A DNA stretch of 25,994 bases from Acuticoccus sp039189655. Its GTDB lineage: Bacteria > Pseudomonadota > Alphaproteobacteria > Rhizobiales > Amorphaceae. Below, in pieces: positions 1 through 7,797 of the stretch (position 1 is the stretch's first letter; each line of letters starts with the position of its first letter). Made by a program: the position numbers and the translations under genes. The notes under the pieces were generated by a model, which was given only the letters and a program-made list of their open reading frames with translations, ran no database searches and was not told where the DNA came from. The stretch lies in the NCBI GenBank assembly GCA_039189655.1, contig JBCCYN010000051.1, forward strand, positions 1 to 25,994, written 5' to 3'.

Positions 1-1994
1 CCGCGCACCTCGTCTGCGGGAACGTAGTAGTCGCGGTTGTAATTGAACGTGTGCCCGATGCCCCAGACAAGCGATGCGGCAAAGCTGATCAGCGCAAGCC
101 ACCAGATGTGCCAGACCAGCGCAAAGCCCATAACCGTCAGCAAGCCGGAAATCACCACGCCGCTCGATGTGTAATGCGGCATGTGGATCGGGACGAAGCC
201 GGATGTGCGGGGCGCGTAGCCATTACGCTTCATGTGATCCCAGGCGTCGCGTTCGTAGACCCGCGGTGTGAAGGCGAAGTTGTAGTAGGGCGGGGGCGAA
301 GTCGTCGACCATTCGAGCGTCCGGCCGCCCCAGGGGTCGTTCCCCACCGCCAGTTCGTCGCGCTTTATCACCGAGACGACGATCTGGATCACGAAGGCCA
401 CGATACCTATGGCTACCAGAAGCGACCCAAGGAGCGCGGTGAAGAAGTACCCGGAGTACACGGTGTCTTCAAACTGGCTGAGCCGGCGCGTGACGCCCAT
501 CAGCCCCAGAACGTAGAGCGGCATGAAGGCGAGGTAGAAGCCGCTGACCCAGCTCCAGAAGCTGACCTTGCCCCAGAACGGATCGAGCTTGAAGCCGAAG
601 GCCTTGGGCCACCAATAGACGATGCCCGCGAAGATGCCGAAGACCACGCCGCCGATGATCACGTTGTGGAAATGCGCGACCAGGAACAGCGAGTTGTGCA
701 GGACATAGTCGGCGGGGGGGACGGCCAGAAGCACACCGGTCATGCCGCCAATGACAAAGGTCAGCATGAAGGCCACGACCCACATCATCGGAAGCTCGTA
801 TTCGATCCGGCCTTGGTACATCGTAAAGAGCCAGTTGAAGAGCTTGGCCCCGGTGGGGATCGAGATGATCATGGTCGTGATCCCAAAAAATGAGTTCACG
901 CTGGCGCCCGCACCCATGGTGAAGAAGTGGTGCAGCCAAACAATGTACGACAGGATCATGATCACGCAGGTGGCGTAGACCATTGAAGTGTAGCCAAAGA
1001 GCCGCTTGCCAGTGAAAGTGGGGACGATCTCCGAATAAATGCCAAATATTGGCAAGATGAGGATGTAGACTTCCGGGTGCCCCCAGATCCAGATGAGGTT
1101 CACGTACATCATCGGGTTGCCACCCAAATCGCTCGTGAAGAAGTTCATGTCCAGGTAGCGGTCGAGGGTGAGCAGCGCGAGGGTGGCGCTCAATACTGGA
1201 AAGGTGGCGACAATCAGAACGTTGGCGCAAAGTGTTGTCCAGCAAAACACTGGCAACTTCATCCACGTCATGCCGGGCGCACGCATTTTCACGAGCGTGA
1301 CGATGAGGTTGATACCCGACAACGTGGTGCCGATGCCGGCAATGTTGAGGGACCATAGGTAATAGTCCATCCCCACGGTTGGACTGTATTCCAAGCCCGA
1401 TAACGGTGGATAGGCGAGCCACCCCGTCGTCGAAAACTCGCCCACGAAGAGCGAGAGCATGATGAGGATGACACCCGAAGTCGTGAGCCAGAAGCTTAAG
1501 TTATTGAGGAACGGGAACGCCACGTCGCGCGCACCGATCTGCAGCGGCATGACGTAGTTCATCAACCCGACCACGAACGGCATGGCCACGAAGAAGATCA
1601 TGATCACGCCGTGGGCAGTAAAAATCTGGTCGTAGTGGTGGGCGTTGAGGTAGCCTTCGTAGCCCATGGACGCGAGGGCTTGCTGGGTGCGCATCAGCAT
1701 CGCGTCGGCAAACCCGCGCACCAGCATCACCAGCCCCAGGACCATGTACATGATCCCGATCTTCTTGTGGTCGATGCTGGTGAACCACTCCTTCCAAAGG
1801 TATCCCCAGAGCCGGTAGTAGGTGAGCGCGGCTAGAACGCCGGTGCCGCCAATGACCACCACGATGAAGGTGACGAGCAAGACCGGCTCATAGAACGGAA
1901 AAATATTCCAATTCAGCTTGCCGAAAATGGGGTCTATGGCGCCCGAATATGCCGCGCTGTAGTCACCGGCCGATGCTGCCGAAGGACCTGCCAT
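1..1994 (-). CDS. cyoB: Cytochrome bo3-type ubiquinol oxidase subunit I (3' end outside window)
   Basis: This is the haem-copper catalytic subunit that oxidises ubiquinol, reduces O2 to water and pumps protons in the inner membrane. Reading down from the ATG at 1994 gives an uninterrupted frame with the family's motifs. The low-spin haem ligand His128 lies in TAHGVIMIFF and matches E. coli His106 with a 22-residue offset. The Cu-B/cross-linked Tyr motif GHPEVYILILPIFG, the Cu-B pair in WLHHFFTMG and the haem pair in HFHNVIIGG are all present. The N-terminus is about 22 residues longer than in E. coli; an in-frame TGA 19 bases before the ATG excludes an earlier start. A GAGGAG lies about 14 bases before the ATG, a long spacing. 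664 codons are visible, so roughly 20 C-terminal residues are missing at the window edge. It follows cyoA after 32 bases, and cyoC/cyoD would be expected further left. Confidence 0.97.
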   Translation of the reverse strand, partial: MAGPSAASAGDYSAAYSGAIDPIFGKLNWNIFPFYEPVLLVTFIVVVIGGTGVLAALTYYRLWGYLWKEWFTSIDHKKIGIMYMVLGLVMLVRGFADAMLMRTQQALASMGYEGYLNAHHYDQIFTAHGVIMIFFVAMPFVVGLMNYVMPLQIGARDVAFPFLNNLSFWLTTSGVILIMLSLFVGEFSTTGWLAYPPLSGLEYSPTVGMDYYLWSLNIAGIGTTLSGINLIVTLVKMRAPGMTWMKLPVFCWTTLCANVLIVATFPVLSATLALLTLDRYLDMNFFTSDLGGNPMMYVNLIWIWGHPEVYILILPIFGIYSEIVPTFTGKRLFGYTSMVYATCVIMILSYIVWLHHFFTMGAGASVNSFFGITTMIISIPTGAKLFNWLFTMYQGRIEYELPMMWVVAFMLTFVIGGMTGVLLAVPPADYVLHNSLFLVAHFHNVIIGGVVFGIFAGIVYWWPKAFGFKLDPFWGKVSFWSWVSGFYLAFMPLYVLGLMGVTRRLSQFEDTVYSGYFFTALLGSLLVAIGIVAFVIQIVVSVIKRDELAVGNDPWGGRTLEWSTTSPPPYYNFAFTPRVYERDAWDHMKRNGYAPRTSGFVPIHMPHYTSSGVVISGLLTVMGFALVWHIWWLALISFAASLVWGIGHTFNYNRDYYVPADEVR

Positions 1995-2026
1995 GGGTGG
2001 TACCGAGGCTCCTCAGTTTGAGCGTT

Positions 2027-3151
2027 CTAGTTCGCCGCCTGCGGTTGCTGTGTAACGCTCCGGCCTTGCGTGAAGTCGGGCAGTCGATCGATGGCCGCGT
2101 AGATTTCCGCCGAGCGGTCCCGCGCCGACGGTTTGACGAGCGCCAGGAAAGCGGCGGCATCGTCCGCCGAGCAGATGCCGGCAAAGGCCGTGCGCATGAA
2201 GAGCCCGTCCAAGCCGCCGCCGCCCAGGGCATCCACCATCATCATGTCGTTCTGACAAAGTGTGCCGTGGTCGGTGCACAGGTTGACAATGAGATCCCAC
2301 AAGCCGTCTTCGACGCCGTTATAGTAGGTGACCGGATGATCGATGCTCGGCTGGTCGAGGGAGATGAACGTATCGCGATCGAGGGTTTTGGCGCCGGTCT
2401 TGACCGTCTTCACCCACTCGTCGAACCCGTCCGCATCAAGGGCGTCGAAGGTGAAGCGCATTTGGGAAAAGCCTGCACCACTATAGTTCGATGAGAACCC
2501 GTCGTAGGTACCATCTTCGTTGAAGACAGCGTTAAGCTCTGTCTGCATACCGGGCATGGCGTAGATCATGCCGGCAAGGGCAGGCACGTAAAACGAGTTC
2601 ATCACCGTGGTGGAGGTGATCTGAAATTCGATGGGCCGGTCGACGATGGCGGCGGCCTGGTTGACGCTCGCCACGCCGTACTCGGGATAGATGAACAGCC
2701 ACTTCCAATCGAGGGCGACCACCTGGACGAGCATGGGTTTGACGCTCTCGTCGATGGGCTGCTCGGCGGAAATGCGGCGCAAGGGATCGTAGGGATTGAG
2801 GCGGTGGGTAGCGACCCACGTGAGGCCCGCCAGGCAAATGATGATGGCGAGCGGCACCGACCAGATGACGATTTCGAGGCTGATCGAGTGGCTCCACTCG
2901 GGCTCATAGCGTGCCGACTTGTTGGAAGAGCGGTAGTAAAACGCAAAGAACAGCGTCAGCAGGATCACGGGCAAGATCACGATCAGCATCAGCACCGTGG
3001 AGTAGATGATGAGTTCGCTTTGCTGCTGCGCCACGTCGCCCGACGGGTTCATCACCACAAGATTGCACCCGCCCAGTAACCCGGCGGTTGCTGCCACGAA
3101 AATCGCGGGAAGCGCGCGTGCCTTCCGCATCACTGCAGCGCGTAAATGCAT
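2027..3151 (-). CDS. cyoA: Cytochrome bo3-type ubiquinol oxidase subunit II (lipoprotein)
   Basis: This is subunit II of the bo3 quinol oxidase; it packs against subunit I and contributes a periplasmic cupredoxin-fold domain. The 374-residue product has a lipoprotein signal with a lipobox ending LLGGC at Cys29. Two transmembrane helices follow (about residues 45-70 and 90-115), then the extracytoplasmic domain with conserved stretches VVALDWKWLFIYPEYG, TSTTVMNSFYVPALAGMIYA and FSSNYSGAGFSQMRF. It lacks the Cu-A Cys/His set, as expected of a quinol rather than cytochrome c oxidase. It is about 60 residues longer than the E. coli protein, mostly in a C-terminal tail. That tail includes a Cys-containing segment (NLCTDHGTLC) and ends in a polar QGRSVTQQPQAAN. 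A start at Met8 is possible but has no ribosome site. It is the first gene of the minus-strand cyo operon. Confidence 0.96.
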   Translation of the reverse strand: MHLRAAVMRKARALPAIFVAATAGLLGGCNLVVMNPSGDVAQQQSELIIYSTVLMLIVILPVILLTLFFAFYYRSSNKSARYEPEWSHSISLEIVIWSVPLAIIICLAGLTWVATHRLNPYDPLRRISAEQPIDESVKPMLVQVVALDWKWLFIYPEYGVASVNQAAAIVDRPIEFQITSTTVMNSFYVPALAGMIYAMPGMQTELNAVFNEDGTYDGFSSNYSGAGFSQMRFTFDALDADGFDEWVKTVKTGAKTLDRDTFISLDQPSIDHPVTYYNGVEDGLWDLIVNLCTDHGTLCQNDMMMVDALGGGGLDGLFMRTAFAGICSADDAAAFLALVKPSARDRSAEIYAAIDRLPDFTQGRSVTQQPQAAN

Positions 3152-3639
3152 GGCCGTGTTTTACCTTGGCTATTCGACCGGCCACTCCCAGCGATCGCTT
3201 CGGCCAGCCGTTTTCATCCAATGCCGATGGTACAATGGTCGGGTAGGTCGGCGATAGTCGCAAAACGTAACAGCCAGCAGCTTTGGCCCAGCCTGAGCTG
3301 GAATTTCTCTCGTTTCAGATTGAGCAATCGTTTTACCGGGCGGTGTCCGTTCGGCTTCTTTGTGGGCCCGGAGGCGCTGGGCGGGCCGGCAGGCGCCATC
3401 GACGATGGCGCGCATTTTCAGTCCTCAAAGGGAGGGATCCGGCGTATTATGCGACAATATGCCTAAGGGTTCTGGGCCGCTGCCCCACCTGCAGGAATTG
3501 TGCGTGTGGGAGGACGTGACTGTGCACGCCGGCCACGATCGGCCATAGTCGGAATCGGGGGAGAGACGGGCGTGGGCTTTTTGATATCGCGCGCCGCCGT
3601 GTGGTTGGTGGGGGCGCCATTTCTTCTTCAGGGGAAGTC
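3152..3639. other. Divergent intergenic region between cyoA and the MFS gene
   Basis: These 488 bases hold no convincing gene. They must carry the divergent promoters for the cyo operon (minus) and the transporter (plus). The only clear structure I find is the perfect 19-base palindrome at 3393-3411. I looked for an FNR-type TTGAT-N4-ATCAA site and found none; a lone TTGATATCGC occurs near 3580. I could not assign a -35/-10 pair with confidence. Confidence 0.5.
3393..3411. repeat. Perfect palindrome in the cyoA/MFS intergenic region
   Basis: The sequence gcgccatcgacgatggcgc has 9-base arms that are exact reverse complements around a single central A. It can be read as a symmetric protein-binding site or, as RNA, as a 7-bp hairpin with a 5-base loop followed by GCATTTTC. 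No gene ends just upstream on the plus strand, so an operator is at least as likely as a terminator. No function is shown by the sequence itself. Confidence 0.5.
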
Positions 3640-4911
3640 GTGACCGAAACGAGCGTTAGCCATTCCCATCCGGTGACCGTCGATGAAGTGGTCACCACGG
3701 TGATCATGTCCCGGGTGACGGACTATTTTGGATTCTTTGTTTACGCCATCGCATCGGCGCTCGTGTTTCCAAGGCTCTTCTTCCCGAACTTCAGCCCGGT
3801 CACGGGCATGCTCCTGTCGTTCGCAGTCTTTTCGCTAGCCTTCATCGTTCGGCCCATCGCCAGCATGTTGGGGCGCAAAATTCAGCGAAAGATCGGCCGG
3901 CCGGGCAAGATCGTCATCGCGGTAATTTTCCTGGGCGCGTCCACCATGGCCATCGGTTTTTTGCCGGGCTACGAGAAGATCGGGTGGTGGGCGCCGGCAC
4001 TCCTGGCCTTCTTGCGCATCATGCAAGGTCTTGGGCTGGGCGGTTCTTGGGACGGCATCACGCTGCAGCTCCAGAGCGCGGCGCCGGAGGGGCGCAAGGG
4101 CATTTACGCGATGGTTCCGCAGTTGGGTGGCCCCATCGGATTTTGCGTGGCGGCGTCGCTCTTTTTCGTGCTCACGGGTTTCCTCACCGAAGAGGAGTTC
4201 ATGAGCTTTGGTTGGCGCTTTGCCTTCTTCGGTGTGTTGGCAACCAACGTGGTGTCGCTGTTTGCCCGGCTCAGGCTGATGACAGCGGACTTTGGCGCAG
4301 CGCGGGTGTCGACCCAGTCGGCGCCCTTCATTCCGCTCCTGCGCACCCAGTGGAAGCCCATCTTGATATCGACGATGATCCCACTGGCAAGCTACGCGCT
4401 CTTCCACATGGTCACGGTATTTCCGCTCGGCTACGTGATCCTTTACAGCGACCGGCCGATCTCGAGCATTCTCCTCCTGCAGATGGCGGGGGGGAGCCTG
4501 GCGGTCCTTTCGGTGATCGCATCGGGCGTGCTGGCTGACATGTTCAGCAGGCGCTGGGTGATTCTTGTCAGCACCAGCCTCATTCCGATCCTTTGCCTCA
4601 CCATCACCACCCTGGACACCTACCCGGCCGTCTACATCATCCTCGGCATGATCTTATTGGGCCTCAGCATCGGCCAATCGAGCGCCATCGTCCCGGACCG
4701 CTACCCGCCCGCCTACAGCTATTCGGGCACCGCGCTATCGACCAACCTGTCCTGGATTGTGGGTGCGGCGTTTGCACCGCTGGTGGGCATGGGGCTCACG
4801 GCAGCGTTCGGGCTGTGGGCGGCGGCGCTTTATCTGTTGTCGGGGGTCATCGTCACCCACGTGACGCTCTACCTCCTGAAGCGGCAGGAGCAAGTTCGCG
4901 CGACATCGTAG
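3640..4911 (+). CDS. MFS transporter, metabolite:H+ symporter (MHS) type
   Basis: This is an inner-membrane secondary transporter of the major facilitator superfamily, closest by eye to the MHS branch (ShiA/ProP/KgtP-like). The product is 423 residues and hydrophobic throughout. Its N-terminus carries the MHS-like RVTDYFGFFVYAIASALVFP. The loop after the third hydrophobic segment has the MFS signature-like GRKIQRKIGRPGKIV, with the usual Asp-Arg replaced. The segment FLRIMQGLGLGGSWDG matches the conserved TM4-TM5 region. I chose GTG 3640 because AGGGGAAG sits just upstream; the same frame also starts at GTG 3601. The substrate cannot be read from the sequence. It is divergent from cyoA; MFS genes next to cyo operons are familiar in alphaproteobacteria, so it may be co-regulated with the oxidase. 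Confidence 0.88.
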   Translation: MTETSVSHSHPVTVDEVVTTVIMSRVTDYFGFFVYAIASALVFPRLFFPNFSPVTGMLLSFAVFSLAFIVRPIASMLGRKIQRKIGRPGKIVIAVIFLGASTMAIGFLPGYEKIGWWAPALLAFLRIMQGLGLGGSWDGITLQLQSAAPEGRKGIYAMVPQLGGPIGFCVAASLFFVLTGFLTEEEFMSFGWRFAFFGVLATNVVSLFARLRLMTADFGAARVSTQSAPFIPLLRTQWKPILISTMIPLASYALFHMVTVFPLGYVILYSDRPISSILLLQMAGGSLAVLSVIASGVLADMFSRRWVILVSTSLIPILCLTITTLDTYPAVYIILGMILLGLSIGQSSAIVPDRYPPAYSYSGTALSTNLSWIVGAAFAPLVGMGLTAAFGLWAAALYLLSGVIVTHVTLYLLKRQEQVRATS

Positions 4912-5263
4912 ACGGGGCCTTGGCCCCCTGACGCGCCCTCGGTGGAGGAGTTTCTGTGGGTGGGCTGCGGTGCCGCCCCTTGGTAGGGGGCAAGGGGGCG
5001 CAACGGGTCCCGACTTGTACCGGCGCAGCGGAAAACCCGCCGTTGTCACGGCTTGGTGAAGACCGGTAGTGACGCGCCGCGGGCTTGGGCGCCCAACCGA
5101 ATTCAGGCTTGCACCGGCGAGCGCAGGTTGCTATGACATCGCGTTGAGACGGGCGCAGCGGGGGTGGTGCGTCCATTTTGCGTCTAAAAGATACCGGCAA
5201 ATTGCCTTGTGACACACGTGTCGCAGGGCAAAACGGCGTCTTGAGAAGTTGGCCGAGGTAGGC
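4912..5263. other. Intergenic region upstream of secE
   Basis: These 352 bases show no gene and no tRNA cloverleaf. Directly after the MFS stop, GGGGCC-TT-GGCCCC (4914-4927) could be a weak terminator, but it lacks a T-run. A 7-bp hairpin CCCCTTG/CAAGGGG spans 4976-4997. Nearer secE are two short palindromes: GGCAA-A-TTGCC (5196-5206) and GACAC-AC-GTGTC (5211-5222). Promoter elements for secE-nusG should lie here, but I cannot pick them with confidence. Confidence 0.45.
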
Positions 5264-5449
5264 GTGGCGACAAACCCATTTCAGTTCGTTCAGGAAGTGC
5301 GCCAGGAGGCGAGCAAGGTCGTTTGGCCTTCCCGGCGCGAGACGATGATCACCACATTGATGGTTTTCGTCATGTGCGCATTCGCGGCGGCGTTTTTCTT
5401 CCTGGTTGATAAGCTGTTGGGCTGGGGCGTTGGGTTGGTTCTGGGCTGA
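5264..5449 (+). CDS. secE: Preprotein translocase subunit SecE
   Basis: This is the small essential clamp subunit of the SecYEG protein-conducting channel. The 61-residue product starts MATNPFQFVQEVRQEASKVV, with the family hallmark KVVWPSRRET just before a single C-terminal transmembrane helix (about residues 31-58). I place the start at GTG 5264 because it is preceded by GAGG at good spacing and gives the usual family N-terminus. A TTG at 5249 in the same frame would add five residues and has its purine-rich stretch too close. It is followed by nusG after 40 bases, the normal secE-nusG pairing. The single-helix form is the usual one outside enterobacteria. Confidence 0.95.
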   Translation: MATNPFQFVQEVRQEASKVVWPSRRETMITTLMVFVMCAFAAAFFFLVDKLLGWGVGLVLG

Positions 5450-5489
5450 GCGCTGAAGACGGCCGCTCACGGGACCATCGGGGAGTAAG

Positions 5490-6026
5490 ATGCAGAAGCG
5501 CTGGTATATCGTCCACGCCTACACGAATTTCGAAAACAAGGTGCGCGAGGCGATCCTCCAAGAAGTGAACTCGCGGGGCCTGTCGGAGATGTTCGACGAA
5601 GTCCTCGTACCCAAGGAAAAGGTGACGGAGGTCAAACGCGGTCGCCGGGTGGATTCGGAGCGCAACTATTTTCCCGGCTACGTGCTCGTCAAATGCGCGC
5701 TTACGGACGAGGTTTTCCACCTCATCAAGAACACGCCAAAGGTGACCGGATTTTTGGGCGCGACCCAGCGTCCGCAGCCGATCCCCGACCGAGAGGCGGA
5801 GCGCATCCTCCAGCAGGTCACCGAGGGCGTTGAGCGGCCCCGGCCTACCGTGTCCTTCGAGGTGGGCGAGCAGGTGCGGGTGTCGGATGGGCCGTTCGCC
5901 TCCTTCAACGGCTTTGTGGAGGAAGTGGACGACGAGCGGGCTCGGGTGAAGGTGGCGGTTTCGATCTTTGGCCGGCCGACGAATGTGGAGCTGGAATACG
6001 CGCAGGTGGAGAAGATGGCCGGGTAG
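5490..6026 (+). CDS. nusG: Transcription termination/antitermination factor NusG
   Basis: NusG binds RNA polymerase at the beta' clamp, suppresses pausing and links transcription to Rho and to the ribosome. The 178-residue product has the NGN domain (about 1-120), starting MQKRWYIVHAYTNFENKV and including the conserved RNYFPGYVLV. A KOW domain (about 125-178) follows with GEQVRVSDGPFASFNGFVEE and ends GRPTNVELEYAQVEKM. The ATG has GGGGAG seven bases upstream. Length and content are normal for the family. It lies between secE and the L11/L1 genes, as in most bacteria. Confidence 0.97.
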   Translation: MQKRWYIVHAYTNFENKVREAILQEVNSRGLSEMFDEVLVPKEKVTEVKRGRRVDSERNYFPGYVLVKCALTDEVFHLIKNTPKVTGFLGATQRPQPIPDREAERILQQVTEGVERPRPTVSFEVGEQVRVSDGPFASFNGFVEEVDDERARVKVAVSIFGRPTNVELEYAQVEKMAG

Positions 6027-6364
6027 GATACCGGTCCATAGGGGCTAAAATGTCGCCCGAGGGGCTGGATGCGTCAAACCGCTGGCGCGGTTCCTCCACT
6101 TCGTTGCGGCGCGTTGCGTGACCCATCCAGCCCCTCGGGCGATGGGGTGCCCATGGTGGCTCCGGAGGAACGACCGGGAACATGGTTTTTCCTGGTTCAC
6201 TAGAGGAACGATTTGGGGATCAAGGTTTTGACTGGCCGACGGGTTTTGGGACCTGGGCCGTCTTAAAATGCGGGAGGCGATGGGGCGGCCAACCCCGTAG
6301 CCGGAACCGCGAACGGGCGTAGGGCCCGATTGTGGCAAGGGGCTTTGCCCCGGAAAGGACGCAA
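6027..6364. other. Intergenic region between nusG and rplK
   Basis: These 338 bases hold no protein-coding gene. The first half is dominated by the long inverted repeat at 6053-6142. The second half (about 6145-6360) is the expected place for the rplK promoter and untranslated leader. A TTGACT at 6228-6233 is a possible -35 element, but no good -10 stands at the right distance. I could not recognise the L1 autoregulatory target by eye. Confidence 0.5.
6053..6142. repeat. Long inverted repeat able to form a branched hairpin
   Basis: The arm tcgcccgaggggctggatg (6053-6071) is matched exactly by its reverse complement at 6124-6142, giving a perfect 19-bp stem. After one C/C mismatch the stem continues for four pairs (6073-6076 with 6119-6122). 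Inside the loop, AACCGC (6077-6082) and GCGGTT (6087-6092) form a second perfect 6-bp hairpin with a TGGC loop. A 7-base direct repeat CGTTGCG follows at 6102-6108 and 6112-6118. There is no T-run after the right arm, so it is not a classical terminator. It looks like an extragenic palindromic repeat unit; whether it recurs in the genome cannot be seen here. Confidence 0.85.
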
Positions 6365-6793
6365 GTGGCGAAGAAGATTGCAGGCTTTATCAAGCTGCAG
6401 GTGCCTGCGGGGGTGGCAACGCCATCGCCGCCCATCGGGCCGGCGCTGGGTCAGCGCGGGTTGAATATTGTCATGTTCACCAAGGAATTTAACGCCAAGA
6501 CCCAGGACATGGAAAAAGGCGCTCCCTGTCCGACCATCATCACCTACTACACCGACAAATCCTTCACCTTCGAGATCAAGACGCCGCCGGTGTCCTTTTT
6601 CCTGAAGAAGGCGACGGGGCTGCCGAAGGGGTCCACAGCGCCAGGCCGTGAGAAGGCGGGAACGGTCGGTCGGGACAAGGTGCGCGAGATCGCCGAAGCC
6701 AAGATGAAGGATTTGAACGCCGACACCGTCGAGCAGGCCATGCGAATGGTTGAGGGCTCGGCGAAGTCCATGGGCCTGGAGGTGGTGGACTGA
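6365..6793 (+). CDS. rplK: 50S ribosomal protein L11
   Basis: L11 is part of the GTPase-associated centre of the large subunit, binding 23S rRNA beside the L10-L12 stalk. The 142-residue product begins MAKKIAGFIKLQVPAG and includes the signature SPPIGPALGQRGLN. It also has the C-terminal rRNA-binding stretch SFTFEIKTPPVSFFLKKATG. I chose GTG 6365 because GGAAAGGA lies at good spacing and the family N-terminus starts exactly there; an upstream in-frame start at 6332 would add eleven unrelated residues. Its stop codon shares its last base with the rplA start (TGATG), so the two are translationally coupled. Confidence 0.97.
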   Translation: MAKKIAGFIKLQVPAGVATPSPPIGPALGQRGLNIVMFTKEFNAKTQDMEKGAPCPTIITYYTDKSFTFEIKTPPVSFFLKKATGLPKGSTAPGREKAGTVGRDKVREIAEAKMKDLNADTVEQAMRMVEGSAKSMGLEVVD

Positions 6794-7491
6794 TGGGTAA
6801 GCTTGCCAAGCGCGTCAAAGCCTCCCGCGAGGGGATCGACCGCAAAAAGGTCTACCCGCTCGATGAAGCGGTCAAAATGCTCAAAGAGCGTTCCAAGGTG
6901 AAGTTCGACGAAACCGTCGAGGTGGCATTCAATTTGGGCGTCGATCCCCGCCACGCGGACCAGATGGTGCGCGGCGTGTGCGTGCTGCCCAACGGCACCG
7001 GCAAGTCGGTGAAGGTCGCAGTCTTTGCCCGGGGCGATAAGGCGGAAGAAGCGAAGGCCGCTGGCGCCGACATCGTTGGTGCGGAAGAGCTTGTCCAAGA
7101 GGTGCAGTCCGGAAAGATCGATTTCGAGCGCTGCATTGCCTCGCCGGACATGATGCCGCTGGTGGGACGTCTCGGTAAGGTTTTGGGCCCGCGCGGTCTG
7201 ATGCCGAACCCCAAAGTGGGAACGGTGACGCCGGATGTGGCGAAAGCCGTGAAGGATGCCAAAGGCGGTGCGGTGGAGTTCCGGGTCGAAAAAAGCGGCA
7301 TCGTCCACGGCCCCGTTGGGAAAGTGTCCTTCGGTGAGGATGCGTTGATCGAAAACGTGCGCGCATTCTGGGATGCGGTGAACCGGGCCAAACCCACAGG
7401 CGCCAAGGGCACTTACATGAAGAAGGCGGCCATGAGTTCGACCATGGGCCCGGGGATCAAGGTCGACCTGGCGACGGTGCCGGCAGCCTGA
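6793..7491 (+). CDS. rplA: 50S ribosomal protein L1
   Basis: L1 forms the mobile stalk at the E site and in many bacteria represses translation of its own mRNA. The 232-residue product starts MGKLAKRVKASREGIDRKKV and carries the family signature GRLGKVLGPRGLMPNPKVGT (about residues 123-142). The remainder, including VDPRHADQMVRGVCVLPNGTG and FWDAVNRAKPTGAKGTYMKK in shorter segments, matches the usual L1 length and order. Start and stop overlap with rplK by one base. No unusual feature is seen. Confidence 0.97.
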   Translation: MGKLAKRVKASREGIDRKKVYPLDEAVKMLKERSKVKFDETVEVAFNLGVDPRHADQMVRGVCVLPNGTGKSVKVAVFARGDKAEEAKAAGADIVGAEELVQEVQSGKIDFERCIASPDMMPLVGRLGKVLGPRGLMPNPKVGTVTPDVAKAVKDAKGGAVEFRVEKSGIVHGPVGKVSFGEDALIENVRAFWDAVNRAKPTGAKGTYMKKAAMSSTMGPGIKVDLATVPAA

Positions 7492-7611
7492 GAAACTTCA
7501 AAACCGCCTCTGGGGAAAATCACCGATTACATCAACCCAGGAACGGCGCCCATTACTGAGCTTCGTCCGGTTCGCCGGGCGTAGGAGGTCCCGGCGCCGA
7601 AAGGCAGAAGG

Positions 7612-7780
7612 GGCAGCCTGTCCGAGACTGCAGGGGGCGGCCGACGGGTCGCACATAAGAAGCCTGCATAGACGGGGGTCGGAACGGAAAAAATCCGTTC
7701 GCTCCGGGATAGGCACATGAGCCGTCCACCGCCGCAACTCGGGGGTGGGCAAATTGAGCCGGGAAGGGGCAATCCTTCCC
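7612..7780 (+). promoter_or_regulatory. L10-type ribosomal leader region upstream of rplJ
   Basis: The 306 bases between rplA and rplJ contain a structured leader. TGCAGG (7629-7634) pairs with CCTGCA (7663-7668), with the purine-rich CCGAGAC on one side and TAGAC on the other, resembling the kink-turn part of the L10 leader where L10-L12 bind their own mRNA. Two further clean hairpins follow: GAACGGA-(A5)-TCCGTTC at 7682-7700 and GGGAAGG/CCTTCCC at 7761-7780, the latter ending 17 bases before the rplJ start. The position is right for L10 feedback control. The assignment rests on placement and visible pairing, not on a covariance search. Confidence 0.6.
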
Positions 7781-7797
7781 ATGTCTTGGAGAGAACG

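Noticed and set aside
469..1422. A 317-codon minus-strand frame
   Set aside because: It lies on the same strand as cyoB but out of frame with it; the cyoB frame carries all haem and copper ligands and runs through the whole interval.
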